Assembly: GCF_040545805.1 (NCBI RefSeq)
Contig: NZ_JBEPMO010000008.1
Coordinates: 72,239-136,238 of the forward strand
Origin: Moheibacter stercoris
GTDB taxonomy: Bacteria > Bacteroidota > Bacteroidia > Flavobacteriales > Weeksellaceae
Direction: 5' to 3'
DNA: 64,000 nt
Within the stretch, counting starts at the first letter, position 1; each line of letters starts with the position of its first letter. The notes under the pieces were generated by a model, which was given only the letters and a program-made list of their open reading frames with translations, had not been told where the DNA came from and made no database searches. Shown piece by piece: positions 34,239 through 43,765 of this stretch. The position numbers and the translations under genes are program-made.

Positions 34239-35033
34239 ATGAATGACAACAGACCGATTGGGGTGTTCGATTCGGGCGTGGGAGGATTAACCGTCGCGAA
34301 AGAAATTAAGCGATTATTGCCCCATGAGAACATCATCTATTTTGGAGATACCAAGCATTTGCCGTACGGTGAAAAATCAAAAGAGGCCATCACAAAATTC
34401 ACCACAGAAATTACTGATTTTTTGGTCAAACAAGATTGTAAGGCTATTGTGGTTGCTTGTAATTCTGCAACTTCCAATTCAATCGATGAAATCAAACAAG
34501 CCGCCAATGGTACGTTGGTGATCGACGTGATTTCGCCTGTTGCCAAAAAAGTTGCCTACGAACTTCATCAAAAAATTGGTGTGATTGCGACAAAAGCAAC
34601 CGTAAATTCCAACGCTTACAAAAAATTCATCAGAAAATACAATCGACACATACAGGTTATACAACTTGCTACACCCCTTTTGGTTCCAATTATCGAAGAA
34701 GGTTTTCGCAATACTCCTGTTTCCAAACACGCATTAGAATCATATTTATCCAATAAAAAATTGGAAGATATTGATACTTTAATTTTGGGTTGTACTCATT
34801 ATCCATTGATTGAAAAAGAAGTTCAGTCTATTTTTCAAGGAAGAGTAAAAGTGGTGAATTCCGCTTTGATTGTCGTAAATGAATTGATTCATGAATTGGA
34901 AAAATCCAATCTTCTCGGAAATACTAAAAATCCAACTTATCATTTCTATTTGTCTGATTACACGGAAAATTTTGCCAAAACGGCTAAACTTTTCTTCGGA
35001 AAATCAATCTTATTGGAAGAAAAACAATTATAA
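34239..35033 (+). CDS. murI: Glutamate racemase
   Basis: 264 residues. Substrate loop GVFDSGVGGLTV near the N-terminus, the two catalytic cysteines C74 (VACNSAT) and C185 (LGCTHYPL). Makes D-glutamate for peptidoglycan in the cytosol. Start ATG 34239 directly follows the -7 box, suggesting a leaderless mRNA. Length is typical. Confidence 0.96.
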   Translation: MNDNRPIGVFDSGVGGLTVAKEIKRLLPHENIIYFGDTKHLPYGEKSKEAITKFTTEITDFLVKQDCKAIVVACNSATSNSIDEIKQAANGTLVIDVISPVAKKVAYELHQKIGVIATKATVNSNAYKKFIRKYNRHIQVIQLATPLLVPIIEEGFRNTPVSKHALESYLSNKKLEDIDTLILGCTHYPLIEKEVQSIFQGRVKVVNSALIVVNELIHELEKSNLLGNTKNPTYHFYLSDYTENFAKTAKLFFGKSILLEEKQL

Positions 35034-35061
35034 TCCTTTCGGTTAACTATCTCAAATTTCC

Positions 35062-35069
35062 TAACTTTG
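35062..35069 (+). promoter_or_regulatory. -7 box of rocD
   Basis: TAACTTTG matches TAnnTTTG, 18 bp before ATG 35088. Confidence 0.55.
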
Positions 35070-35087
35070 CGCAAAATTTTGCAAACT

Positions 35088-36326
35088 ATGGAAACGATGA
35101 CATCCCAAAACCTAATAGCTTTAGAAGATCAATATGGTGCACACAATTACCATCCACTACCTGTCGTATTGGAACGTGGTGAAGGAGCATTTGTATGGGA
35201 TGTTGAAGGAAAAAAATATTTTGATTTCCTTTCGGCTTATTCAGCCGTCAATCAAGGACATAGTCATCCGAGAATCATCAATGCGTTAATCAATCAAGCA
35301 CAAAAATTAACTTTAACTTCTCGTGCTTTTTACAATTCTGAATTGGGTAAATACGAAGAATTCATCACCAAATTATTTGGATTTGATAAGGTACTACCCA
35401 TGAATACAGGTGCTGAGGCGGTTGAAACTGCCATTAAAATTGCCCGAAAATGGGGTTACGAGAAAAAAGGAATCGCTTCTGGCGAAGCCAAAATTGTGGT
35501 TTGTAACGGGAATTTCCACGGAAGAACCACGACGATTATTTCGTTTTCCAATGATGATGATGCACGTAAAAATTTCAATCCTTATACTTCTGGATTTATT
35601 TCAGTGGATTACAATGACAGCGATGCTTTGAAAAAAGTAATCGAAGAAAACAAAGATTCAATTTGTGGATTTTTGGTAGAACCAATTCAAGGAGAAGCGG
35701 GTGTTAATGTTCCAGATGAAGGATATTTGAAAGCTTGCTATGAGATTTGTAAAGCGAACAATGTTTTATTTATTGCAGATGAAATTCAAACGGGAATTGC
35801 ACGTACTGGAAAAATGTTGGCTATCGATCACGAAGGAATTCAAGCAGATATGCTAATTTTAGGAAAGGCCTTATCCGGTGGAGCTTATCCGGTTTCAGCT
35901 GTGTTAGCCAATGACTACATAATGAATGTAATTAAACCTGGTCAACACGGTTCAACTTATGGAGGAAATCCTTTAGCTTGTGCAGTTGCCTTGGAAGCAA
36001 TGAATGTGGTAATCGATGAAGATTTAGCTAAAAAGGCTGAAAATTTGGGTAAAATTTTCCGTGCAGAAATTGAAAAAATGATACCTGAATTTGATTTTCT
36101 TCAATCCGTACGTGGAAAAGGATTATTAAACGCGATTTTGATCAATGATTCACCAGAAAGTTCGACTGCATGGGATTTATGTGTTGCACTGATGCAGAAT
36201 GGCTTATTGGCAAAACCTACCCATGGTAATATCATACGTTTTGCACCACCTTTGGTGATCAATGAGAAGGAATTAAATGATGCGCTAGAAGTTTTACGCT
36301 CAACCTTTAGCGAATTTAAAAAATAA
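35088..36326 (+). CDS. rocD: Ornithine aminotransferase
   Basis: 412 residues from ATG 35088, downstream of a -7 box that excludes the earlier in-frame start. Class III PLP aminotransferase. DQYGAHNYHPLPVVLERGEG is the typical OAT N-terminus. The PLP lysine is K260 (LILGKALSGG), with DEIQTGIARTG before it and STYGGNPLACAVA after. Converts ornithine plus 2-oxoglutarate to glutamate semialdehyde. No neighbour of the pathway is present. Confidence 0.95.
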   Translation: METMTSQNLIALEDQYGAHNYHPLPVVLERGEGAFVWDVEGKKYFDFLSAYSAVNQGHSHPRIINALINQAQKLTLTSRAFYNSELGKYEEFITKLFGFDKVLPMNTGAEAVETAIKIARKWGYEKKGIASGEAKIVVCNGNFHGRTTTIISFSNDDDARKNFNPYTSGFISVDYNDSDALKKVIEENKDSICGFLVEPIQGEAGVNVPDEGYLKACYEICKANNVLFIADEIQTGIARTGKMLAIDHEGIQADMLILGKALSGGAYPVSAVLANDYIMNVIKPGQHGSTYGGNPLACAVALEAMNVVIDEDLAKKAENLGKIFRAEIEKMIPEFDFLQSVRGKGLLNAILINDSPESSTAWDLCVALMQNGLLAKPTHGNIIRFAPPLVINEKELNDALEVLRSTFSEFKK

Positions 36327-36371
36327 TGAATATTTTTACAGACAAGAATAAACCGAAACCATTCAAAATTT

Positions 36372-37289
36372 ATGAAAAAATTATTTTTAACTGCTTCTTT
36401 ACTGTTGAGCCTAAATGCTCTAACGTATTCGCAAGAGCTTAAGACTGTTCAGATTGACAATATGAAAATAGCTAGTGAATCTTTTTCATTATCTGACAAT
36501 TGGGTTACACATATAGAAAACAATTCTGTCTTAATATACAATGGAAGAATTGAAAATAACACATCTGATGATGTGAAAAATTTAACTCTTTCCTATTATT
36601 TGTTGGACCAAGATGCTAATCCAGATAATGGTCAATTTAGCGGGTATTTGGTTAGTTCTATTCTCTTGTCAAAAATTGCCAAAAATTCAAACATGGTTGG
36701 CGTGAACATCCGCAAATCAATTGATGAGGTTCCACCTGTAGGAAAATACAAATCCTTATTGTTATTAACGGACAGAAGAGATAATGTGTTGGCCTATAAG
36801 GTAACAAGAAGTATCGTAGAGTCGACAAATGGAACTTTGGCTATCTTCAAAGAACAGCCTCAAACTCATACCGTAAAAGCTCCAAATTTACATCCGAAAG
36901 TAATGATTGACTTAAAAGAAGACAATGCCATTGCTTTTGAAAAGGATTGGAAAGTGGACATTGATTTCAAAAATTTCATGGTAAACATCAATGGTGGTGA
37001 CATTACCAATAACACAACCACTGATTTTGAAAATGTAATTTTAGATGTTTACTTGACAAAAGAAGATCAAACAACTATTACCAAAACTTTTGAAGGAGTA
37101 CACATCGCATCTGCTAATATCAATAAAATTGATGCAAACAAGAAATTTGTTGATACAGCTGTAAAAACCAATATGTTTACAATCCCTGAATCAGGTACGT
37201 ACCATATTTTGCTAACGGTTTCTTCCAACGATGCTAACGGTAAAGCAGTTCGTAACAAACGTGCTTTTACATCAACTATTAAATTTTAA
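36372..37289 (+). CDS. Secreted protein of unknown function with two beta-rich halves
   Basis: 305 residues. A signal peptide (LFLTASLLLSLNALTYSQ) precedes two similar halves of about 130 residues each, built on the pattern [W/F]xxxI..N.......GRIENNT/GGDITNNT, then a strand series (NLTLSYYLLDQD; NVILDVYLTKEDQ), then PPVGKYKSLLLLTD or IPESGTYHILLTV. The halves look like a tandem duplication of one domain. The gene at 38511 encodes a protein with the same closing pattern (MQPGTYYPYIIL). No enzyme motif. Its stop overlaps the stop of the convergent DUF3810 gene by 2 bp. Confidence 0.75.
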   Translation: MKKLFLTASLLLSLNALTYSQELKTVQIDNMKIASESFSLSDNWVTHIENNSVLIYNGRIENNTSDDVKNLTLSYYLLDQDANPDNGQFSGYLVSSILLSKIAKNSNMVGVNIRKSIDEVPPVGKYKSLLLLTDRRDNVLAYKVTRSIVESTNGTLAIFKEQPQTHTVKAPNLHPKVMIDLKEDNAIAFEKDWKVDIDFKNFMVNINGGDITNNTTTDFENVILDVYLTKEDQTTITKTFEGVHIASANINKIDANKKFVDTAVKTNMFTIPESGTYHILLTVSSNDANGKAVRNKRAFTSTIKF

Positions 37290-38410
37290 TTTGACGAATA
37301 TTTTCGGTTGAAACCAACCAATAATTCAACAAATTTACCATAAGACTCGAGGCCTTCTTGATTATTTAATCTCAAGAAGGCTTCGTTCATTAAGGAAAAT
37401 GCGTCTTCTGCAGATCCACCATATTGTGCATTGATATCCAATTCATTTTGACGATCTCGCTTCATGCCATCTGTATACAAAACTTCTACATAATATTTCA
37501 CATACAAAGGATCAACCCATAAAATTCGATTGAGCAAACTTCTCATAGCCTTAAAATTGGCAGCATATTGCAAATCGGGATGATTAGATTCATTTGCCAA
37601 AACAAATCCGATGAAATTTGCTTCGCTTTCAGAAGCATATCCCCACTGGTGTGCCGTTTCATGGCATTTGGTAAAAAGCAATTTGGAATCTGGCATTTTG
37701 ACATTGTATTGGGCTTCATTGGTAAAAGGATTAAAATAGCCTAAAACTCCCAAATAACTAAATCCTTCACTATATAGAGAAGATTTTAAATTGGCAGGAT
37801 TTGGGTTTCGCATGAACAATTCTGGGTATTGTGATTGAATTTTCAGTGCTGATTGATTCAGTTCTTCACGTAAAGATTGAATAGATAGACTCATTTTGAA
37901 ATTTCCATTTTCATCTTCTGAAACAATTTTGCGATAATAAGCAGCCTTAACAAAGTACTGATGAGCCATTCCTTTTAGTTCTTCAACTGAATCAACTTCT
38001 ACATTATAATTCTCTTTTAAAGGAGTTTTGTAATAATTAAATCCCCAAATTAGATGAAAATACAAATAAAACCCAGCTAGGAAATATAGAATTTTTACAA
38101 TCGAATTTTTTAATTCTGAATAATTCCTTTTTAATACATAATATATAATTCGACCTAAAAATAAAATTCCCAAAATTATTAGCATTGAGTAAATCAAATC
38201 ACCAATGGAAATTGAAAAAAGACTTGTAATAGAATAGAAAATATTGGCAAAAAAGGAATGAATTTTTGGGAAAACTAAATCAGGAAATCGGGTAAATCCT
38301 AAAATTCTAACCAATAAAATCGCGAAAATTAAAACCATAAAAGGTTTTTTAATAAATTTTAATCTTCTGAAAAAACCTTTATTTATCATAGTTTCAATAA
38401 GTTTGATCAT
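37286..38410 (-). CDS. DUF3810 membrane protein with HExxH zinc-protease-like motif
   Basis: 374 residues from ATG 38410; a TTG two codons upstream is less likely. Three to four N-terminal membrane helices (about 20-145) precede a soluble region. FTKCHETAHQWGYASESEANFIG carries HETAH (H250, E251, H254) followed by an acidic residue at the position a third ligand would take, resembling gluzincin peptidases. The family is DUF3810 and has no assigned substrate. It converges on the preceding gene with overlapping stop codons and diverges from the gene at 38511. Confidence 0.85.
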   Translation of the reverse strand: MIKLIETMINKGFFRRLKFIKKPFMVLIFAILLVRILGFTRFPDLVFPKIHSFFANIFYSITSLFSISIGDLIYSMLIILGILFLGRIIYYVLKRNYSELKNSIVKILYFLAGFYLYFHLIWGFNYYKTPLKENYNVEVDSVEELKGMAHQYFVKAAYYRKIVSEDENGNFKMSLSIQSLREELNQSALKIQSQYPELFMRNPNPANLKSSLYSEGFSYLGVLGYFNPFTNEAQYNVKMPDSKLLFTKCHETAHQWGYASESEANFIGFVLANESNHPDLQYAANFKAMRSLLNRILWVDPLYVKYYVEVLYTDGMKRDRQNELDINAQYGGSAEDAFSLMNEAFLRLNNQEGLESYGKFVELLVGFNRKYSSN

Positions 38411-38510
38411 CTTCAATTTAGATTAATTTAGAGGATTTAACAGCTCTTTAACTTCTATTGGCGTAATAATTGGAATTTTAAAAGTGAATGTAAATTTAAA
38501 ATTTAAAATT

Positions 38511-39131
38511 ATGAAACGATTATTTTTAACCGCCATTCTTGGAATATCTTTTGTTGCATTTGGACAAGATAAACCATTATCCCCAGAAAAAGTAAAACAA
38601 GAAAATAGAGCCACCGCAAAAGAAGAAGTAAAAGTAGCTGCTGAAAAATCTGAAGCTGAAATTGCTTTAGAGCAAGGAAAAGAATTGAATGTAAGAACAG
38701 CTTCTACAGCTGAAATTAGATCTATGTCATCTGCGACAGATGCGAAATTTTCTCCTGCTTTAGGAATTGAAGGAAATTGGGAATTGGGTATGAATCCAGA
38801 GCAGAAAGAAATTATTTTGACTGGAGGAACAATTTTGAACAAATCAGATGTTCCAACACAAAAACTTCGTATGATGGTTTATTTTGCTGACAAAGGATTT
38901 AGTTTGGAAAAACCAGAACTTATCGGTAATATGTATTCATTTATTGACATTGATCCGATTGAAGCAAAAGGGAATAAAGTAGAACAATCATTTATAACAA
39001 CCTGGGCCATTGAGAATATGCAGCCCGGAACTTACTACCCTTATATAATTTTAGGAGAATTTAATCCACAGACAAATCAATTTGATTTGAGAGATGTAAA
39101 AGTATTTGACAATACAATTACCATCCCTTAG
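38511..39131 (+). CDS. Secreted protein of unknown function, related to the protein at 36372
   Basis: 206 residues from ATG 38511, chosen since the signal peptide RLFLTAILGISFVAFGQ follows at once. A charged helical region (about 20-70; EKVKQENRATAKEEVKVAAEKSEAE) precedes a beta-rich domain (about 80-206): EIILTGGTILNKSDVPTQKL, VYFADKGFSL, MQPGTYYPYIILGEF. The domain follows the same strand order as the units of the gene at 36372. Unknown function; possibly a surface or periplasmic adhesion or assembly factor. Confidence 0.72.
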   Translation: MKRLFLTAILGISFVAFGQDKPLSPEKVKQENRATAKEEVKVAAEKSEAEIALEQGKELNVRTASTAEIRSMSSATDAKFSPALGIEGNWELGMNPEQKEIILTGGTILNKSDVPTQKLRMMVYFADKGFSLEKPELIGNMYSFIDIDPIEAKGNKVEQSFITTWAIENMQPGTYYPYIILGEFNPQTNQFDLRDVKVFDNTITIP

Positions 39132-39235
39132 GATTCTTCTAAAAATAGAAGAAGGAGTCTCACAAGACCCATTAACCCTTTGAGGTTTTCATATTTGAAA
39201 CGAATTCCTTTTCCGGGGTCGAATATTTTAAAGAA

Positions 39236-39279
39236 AAAAGGCTGTTTTCACGAGTTGTGATACAGCCTCTTTTTTTATG
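39236..39279. terminator. Bidirectional terminator between 38511 gene and icd
   Basis: AGGCTGT and ACAGCCT pair, with inner TTTCAC/GTGA pairing and T-tracts on both strands. Confidence 0.8.
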
Positions 39280-39296
39280 TTTTAATCTTTCGATTA

Positions 39297-40526
39297 TTAT
39301 TTAGCTAATTTCGCTTTCAAAGCTTCATCCAAAGCATTCAAGAAATCTTGCGTGTTCAAATAGTTATCAGAAGTCATATTGTCTCCATAAACCAACATCG
39401 CCAAATCTTTGGTCATTTTTCCGCTTTCAACCGTTTCAATACAAACTTGTTCCAACGTATTAGCGAAATCAATCAATGCTTGGTTATCATCTAATTTTCC
39501 TCTGTGTTGTAAACCACGAGTCCAAGCAAAAATAGAGGCAATTGGGTTGGTTGATGTTTCTTTTCCTTGTTGATGTTGACGGTAGTGACGAGTTACAGTT
39601 CCATGTGCAGCCTCTGCCTCTACAGTTTTTCCGTCTGGAGTAACCAAAACAGAAGTCATCAATCCTAAAGATCCGAATCCTTGCGCAACTGTATCAGACT
39701 GAACGTCTCCATCATAGTTTTTACAAGCCCAAACAAAACCTCCGTTCCATTTCATAGCTGATGCTACCATGTCATCAATCAAACGGTGTTCGTAAGTAAT
39801 TCCTAATTTTTCGAATTCTGTTTTATAGTGTTGTTCGTAAACTTCTTGGAAAATATCTTTGAAACGTCCATCATATGCTTTCAAAATGGTATTTTTTGTA
39901 GACAAATACAAAGGCCATTTTTTAGTCAAAGCCATTTGAAAAGAAGAATGTGCAAATCCATAGATAGATTCATCAGTATTGTACATAGACATTGCTACAC
40001 CATCACCTTTGAAATCATACACTTCCCAAACTTGAGCTTCTCCTCCATCTTCTGGAATGAAACTCATGGTTAATTTTCCTTTTCCTTTGATTACTTTATC
40101 AGTCGCTTTGTACTGATCCCCAAAAGCATGACGACCAATAACGATTGGTTGTGTCCACCCTTGAACATAACGAGGAACGTTTGACATAATGATTGGCTCA
40201 CGGAAAACAGTTCCACCTACAATGTTACGAATGGTACCATTTGGAGATTTCCACATGCTTTTCAAATTGAATTCTTTTACTCTTTCTTCATCTGGAGTAA
40301 TGGTCGCACATTTGATACCAACGTTATACTTTTTAATCGCCTCAGCAGCATCAATGGTTACTTGGTCATTGGTTGCATCACGATTTTCAATACCTAAGTC
40401 GAAATATTTAATGTCAATATCCAAATAAGGTAAAATCAATTTATCTTTGATAAACTGCCAAATGATGCGAGTCATTTCGTCACCATCCAAATCCACTACT
40501 GGATTGATTACTTTAATTTTTTCCAT
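39297..40526 (-). CDS. icd: NADP-dependent isocitrate dehydrogenase (eukaryotic-type, dimeric)
   Basis: 409 residues. The N-terminus VVDLDGDEMTRIIWQFIKDKLI is the eukaryotic-type IDH signature. Substrate binding is in WKSPNGTIRNIVGGTVFREP, and the NADP region in EAAHGTVTRHYRQHQQGKETSTNPIASIF. It converts isocitrate to 2-oxoglutarate, feeding the SucAB complex whose genes lie elsewhere in the window. Minus-strand -7 box TATTTTTG at 40568-40575. Monocistronic. Confidence 0.96.
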   Translation of the reverse strand: MEKIKVINPVVDLDGDEMTRIIWQFIKDKLILPYLDIDIKYFDLGIENRDATNDQVTIDAAEAIKKYNVGIKCATITPDEERVKEFNLKSMWKSPNGTIRNIVGGTVFREPIIMSNVPRYVQGWTQPIVIGRHAFGDQYKATDKVIKGKGKLTMSFIPEDGGEAQVWEVYDFKGDGVAMSMYNTDESIYGFAHSSFQMALTKKWPLYLSTKNTILKAYDGRFKDIFQEVYEQHYKTEFEKLGITYEHRLIDDMVASAMKWNGGFVWACKNYDGDVQSDTVAQGFGSLGLMTSVLVTPDGKTVEAEAAHGTVTRHYRQHQQGKETSTNPIASIFAWTRGLQHRGKLDDNQALIDFANTLEQVCIETVESGKMTKDLAMLVYGDNMTSDNYLNTQDFLNALDEALKAKLAK

Positions 40527-40567
40527 TATGTCTAACGTATTTCTATATTAATTGTTAATTCAATTCA

Positions 40568-40575
40568 CAAAAATA
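40568..40575 (-). promoter_or_regulatory. -7 box of icd
   Basis: Minus-strand TATTTTTG matches TAnnTTTG, about 42 bp before the start codon. Confidence 0.45.
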
Positions 40576-40720
40576 AGAAAATCATCGACTTGTAAAAAAT
40601 CCTACTTGATGATAATTAACAGAAATGAACAAAGCTTTGCAATGCTTCAAAGATTTATCTAATTTTTTACTGAATTCAGAAAAATTCATTTTGTAATTTC
40701 GCAAAACTAAAATTTTCGTA

Positions 40721-41467
40721 GTGAGGTATTTTATCAAATTGTCCTACAACGGCAAGAATTATTTTGGATGGCAAAAACAACCCAAACAGATTTCGGTTCA
40801 AGAAGTGTTGGAACATGCCATGTCAACTTTGCTACGAACCAAAATCGATATCATGGGTGCAGGCCGTACGGATACTGGGGTTCATGCCAAAACCATGTTT
40901 GCACATTTTGATTTTGATGGAGAACTCAACCATGATTTCGTCCATCGCATGAATTCTTTCCTACCAAAAGACATTGTAATTTATGACGTTATCAAAATGC
41001 AAAGCGATGCCCACGCAAGATTTGATGCAACCGATCGTACCTATCATTATTTTGTTCAAATTGGAAAAGATGCATTTAATTATGATTATGCTTGGCAAAT
41101 CAAAATTGAATTGGACTTAGATAAAATGAATGAAGCTGCTCAAAACCTATTGGGAACTCATGATTTTAGTAGTTTTGCCAAATTGCATACTGATGTCAAA
41201 ACCCATATTTGCACCGTGAAATTTGCTGAATGGGTTCGATGTGGGAATGAATTAAAATTCACCATAACAGCAGATCGTTTCCTACGAAACATGGTACGTG
41301 CTATTGTTGGAACATTGGTAGATGTTGGAAAAGGAAAAATTAGTTTAGACAAATTTATCAAGATAATTGACCAAAAAGACCGTAGTTTTGCAAGTGGTTC
41401 TGCACCAGCCCAAGGATTGTATTTGGTGGATGTAGTTTATCCAGAAACGATTTATCTTCATGAGTGA
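40721..41467 (+). CDS. truA: tRNA pseudouridine(38-40) synthase
   Basis: 248 residues, GTG start at 40721; no in-frame ATG or alternative gives the conserved N-terminus RYFIKLSYNGKNYFGWQ. The catalytic Asp is D51 in GAGRTDTGVHA. FLRNMVRAIVGTLVDVGKGK is the conserved late motif. Modifies uridines 38-40 of tRNAs. Its stop overlaps the start of the ABC exporter gene by 8 bp, so the two are coupled. Confidence 0.95.
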   Translation: MRYFIKLSYNGKNYFGWQKQPKQISVQEVLEHAMSTLLRTKIDIMGAGRTDTGVHAKTMFAHFDFDGELNHDFVHRMNSFLPKDIVIYDVIKMQSDAHARFDATDRTYHYFVQIGKDAFNYDYAWQIKIELDLDKMNEAAQNLLGTHDFSSFAKLHTDVKTHICTVKFAEWVRCGNELKFTITADRFLRNMVRAIVGTLVDVGKGKISLDKFIKIIDQKDRSFASGSAPAQGLYLVDVVYPETIYLHE

Positions 41468-43211
41468 CTCAAAGTTCGATTATAGTGGATTAAAACGTGT
41501 GGTGAAAATTGGAATGAGTTATCGCGGCTTATTTATTGCCGTGGTGATTGTTGCGATTTTAAGCGCAGTTGTGTCTACCTATCGTCCTTATTTGATGAAA
41601 GACGCAATTGATCTATACATTTTAAATAAAGATGTAAATGGATTAATGAAATTCATCTTCCTTATTGCGGCAGTTTTATTTTTGGAAGTTGCTTTGAACT
41701 TTTTTGTCATTTACTACGCCAATAGCATTGCCCAAAAAGTCATCAAATTTCTTCGCGTACGTCTTTTCAATCATATCATCAAATTCAAATTGGCCTATTT
41801 TGATCGAACACCCAATGGTGTTTTGGTCACAAGATCTGTCTCTGACATCGAAACCATTGCCGAAATTTTCAACAATGGAATTTTAACCTTGATGGTTGAT
41901 GCATTGCGAATGATCTTCATCATCAGTGTGATGTTCTATATGAATTGGATGGTGGCTTGTATCGTGATTGTTATTCTTCCATTAATGGTTGTGATTACCA
42001 ATTTGTTTCAAAAGGCATTAAAATCGGTTTACCAAGCCGAACGAACCGTCACAGCTCAATTGAATACATTTGTTCAAGAACGATTATCGGGTATGACGAT
42101 TGTGCAATTGTTCAATCGCCAAGAAAAAGAATTTGAAAAGTTTAAAGTCATCAATAAAGATTTACGAACTGCTTTTTTAAAGTCTAATTTGTATTTCGCT
42201 TTATTGTTTCCGGTTGTGGAAATTATTTCAGCTTTAGCCATCGGACTTTTGTTATGGTTTGGAGGTTTACGTACAGCTATGCATGGAGACGTTTCGGTTG
42301 GGGAAGTAATTGCCTACATTTCGTACATCACGATGTTGACAACTCCAATGCGTCAAATTGCCGATCGTTTCAATGCCATTCAAAGAGGTTTGATTGGTGC
42401 TGATCGAGTATTCAAAATCTTGGATGATGATCAACGATTACCGAACAATGGAAAAGAATTATTAACTGAGGTAAAAGGCGAAATTGAGTTTGAAAATGTG
42501 GTCTTTTCATATATTCAAGGAAGTACAGTTTTAAATGGAATTTCTTTTCATTCGAAACCTGGACAAACCATCGCCATTGTTGGAGCCACAGGAGCTGGAA
42601 AATCCACAATTGTCAATTTATTGAGCCGCTTTTATGACATAGATTCGGGAGATATCAAAATTGATGGAAAAAGTATTTATTCGATTGAATTAAGCAATTT
42701 ACGAAGTCATATTGCCGTCGTTTTACAAGATGTATTTTTGTTCAATACGACGATCTATGAAAATATTATTTTGGGTAAACCCGAAATCTCATTGGAACAA
42801 GTACAAAAAGCCGCAAAGGAAATTGGCATTCATGATTTCATTATGAGCCTACCCAACGGATACCGTTCGGAAGTAAGTGAACGCGGCGCAAGTTTATCGG
42901 TCGGTCAAAGACAATTGATTTCCTTTTTGCGTGCGTATGTATACAATCCAGAAATTTTGGTTTTGGACGAAGCCACTTCATCAATTGACACCGAATCAGA
43001 AATTTTAATTCAAAACGCTACTGAAAAATTGACCAAGGGAAGAAGTTCGATTGTGATTGCCCATAGACTAGCAACCATTCAGCAAGCAGACCAAATTTTG
43101 GTAATGGATGCTGGAAAAATTGTAGAAAAAGGAACCCATCATGAATTACTGAATTTAGGTGGATACTACCAAAAATTATACGAAGTTCAGTTTCAATCCT
43201 CTGATTTTTAG
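41460..43211 (+). CDS. ABC exporter, fused permease and ATPase (MsbA-like)
   Basis: 583 residues: an ABC type 1 transmembrane domain with six helices (about 17-310) and an ATPase domain (about 335-575). Walker A is GATGAGKST (from G375), the signature is LSVGQRQ, Walker B is ILVLDEAT and the H-loop is IVIAHRLAT. Works as a homodimer or heterodimer; no second half-transporter is adjacent. A MsbA-like lipid flippase or drug exporter are both possible. Translationally coupled to truA. Confidence 0.93.
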   Translation: MSDSKFDYSGLKRVVKIGMSYRGLFIAVVIVAILSAVVSTYRPYLMKDAIDLYILNKDVNGLMKFIFLIAAVLFLEVALNFFVIYYANSIAQKVIKFLRVRLFNHIIKFKLAYFDRTPNGVLVTRSVSDIETIAEIFNNGILTLMVDALRMIFIISVMFYMNWMVACIVIVILPLMVVITNLFQKALKSVYQAERTVTAQLNTFVQERLSGMTIVQLFNRQEKEFEKFKVINKDLRTAFLKSNLYFALLFPVVEIISALAIGLLLWFGGLRTAMHGDVSVGEVIAYISYITMLTTPMRQIADRFNAIQRGLIGADRVFKILDDDQRLPNNGKELLTEVKGEIEFENVVFSYIQGSTVLNGISFHSKPGQTIAIVGATGAGKSTIVNLLSRFYDIDSGDIKIDGKSIYSIELSNLRSHIAVVLQDVFLFNTTIYENIILGKPEISLEQVQKAAKEIGIHDFIMSLPNGYRSEVSERGASLSVGQRQLISFLRAYVYNPEILVLDEATSSIDTESEILIQNATEKLTKGRSSIVIAHRLATIQQADQILVMDAGKIVEKGTHHELLNLGGYYQKLYEVQFQSSDF

Positions 43212-43246
43212 ATGAAATTTTTCAAAGACTTTCCGTTTTTAATGTT

Positions 43247-43254
43247 TATATTTG
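43247..43254 (+). promoter_or_regulatory. -7 box of lipoprotein gene 1
   Basis: TATATTTG matches TAnnTTTG, 27 bp before the start at 43282. Confidence 0.5.
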
Positions 43255-43281
43255 TTAAAAATAAACCCTAAAAAATAAAGA

Positions 43282-43689
43282 ATGAAAAAGTTTTTTTTAG
43301 CTATCGCAGCAGTAGGAATCGTTTCCTTAGCTTCTTGTAAATCAGATGAGAAAAAAGTAGAAGATGCAACAAATGATGTTATTGAACAAGCTGCTGAAAC
43401 AGCTGATCAAGTTGCTCAAGCTACTACAGATGTAGCAACAGCTGCAACTGACATTCCTACGTTTTCTAACCCAGATCTTCAAAAATTTGCAAATGAATAT
43501 CAAGGATATTATAACCAATTAATGGAAGCTGCAAAAGTTGGTGATCAAACGAAAATCAATGAATTGCAAGCGCAAGGTCTTGAATGGTCAAAAAAAGCGT
43601 CTGAATGGATGCAAAAATCAACTACAGAAGATTCACAAAAGTGGGTTGAATGGACGAAAAAATTGCAAGACGCTGCAAATAACAATTAA
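43282..43689 (+). CDS. Small lipoprotein, paralogue 1 of 3
   Basis: 135 residues. Lipoprotein signal FLAIAAVGIVSLASCKSDE (Cys19). An Ala/Glu/Thr-rich helical spacer (about 22-60) follows, then a helical hairpin-like domain YYNQLMEAAKVGDQTKINELQ plus GLEWSKKASEWMQ and WVEWTKKLQDAA. The last roughly 60 residues are nearly the same as in the next gene. Function not recognised; small helical periplasmic proteins of this type often bind other envelope proteins. Followed by a hairpin terminator that is repeated after copy 2. Confidence 0.8.
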   Translation: MKKFFLAIAAVGIVSLASCKSDEKKVEDATNDVIEQAAETADQVAQATTDVATAATDIPTFSNPDLQKFANEYQGYYNQLMEAAKVGDQTKINELQAQGLEWSKKASEWMQKSTTEDSQKWVEWTKKLQDAANNN

Positions 43690-43713
43690 TACTTGTTTCG
43701 TAAAGATTTTTTA

Positions 43714-43741
43714 TAATCCCGCTATATGCGGGATTTTCTTA
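43714..43741 (+). terminator. Terminator of lipoprotein 1 (copy of the repeated hairpin)
   Basis: AATCCCGC pairs with GCGGGATT across TATAT (43714-43734), followed by T-rich sequence. The same hairpin follows lipoprotein 2. Confidence 0.75.
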
Positions 43742-43765
43742 TTATATTCAATTCAAACTTACAAA

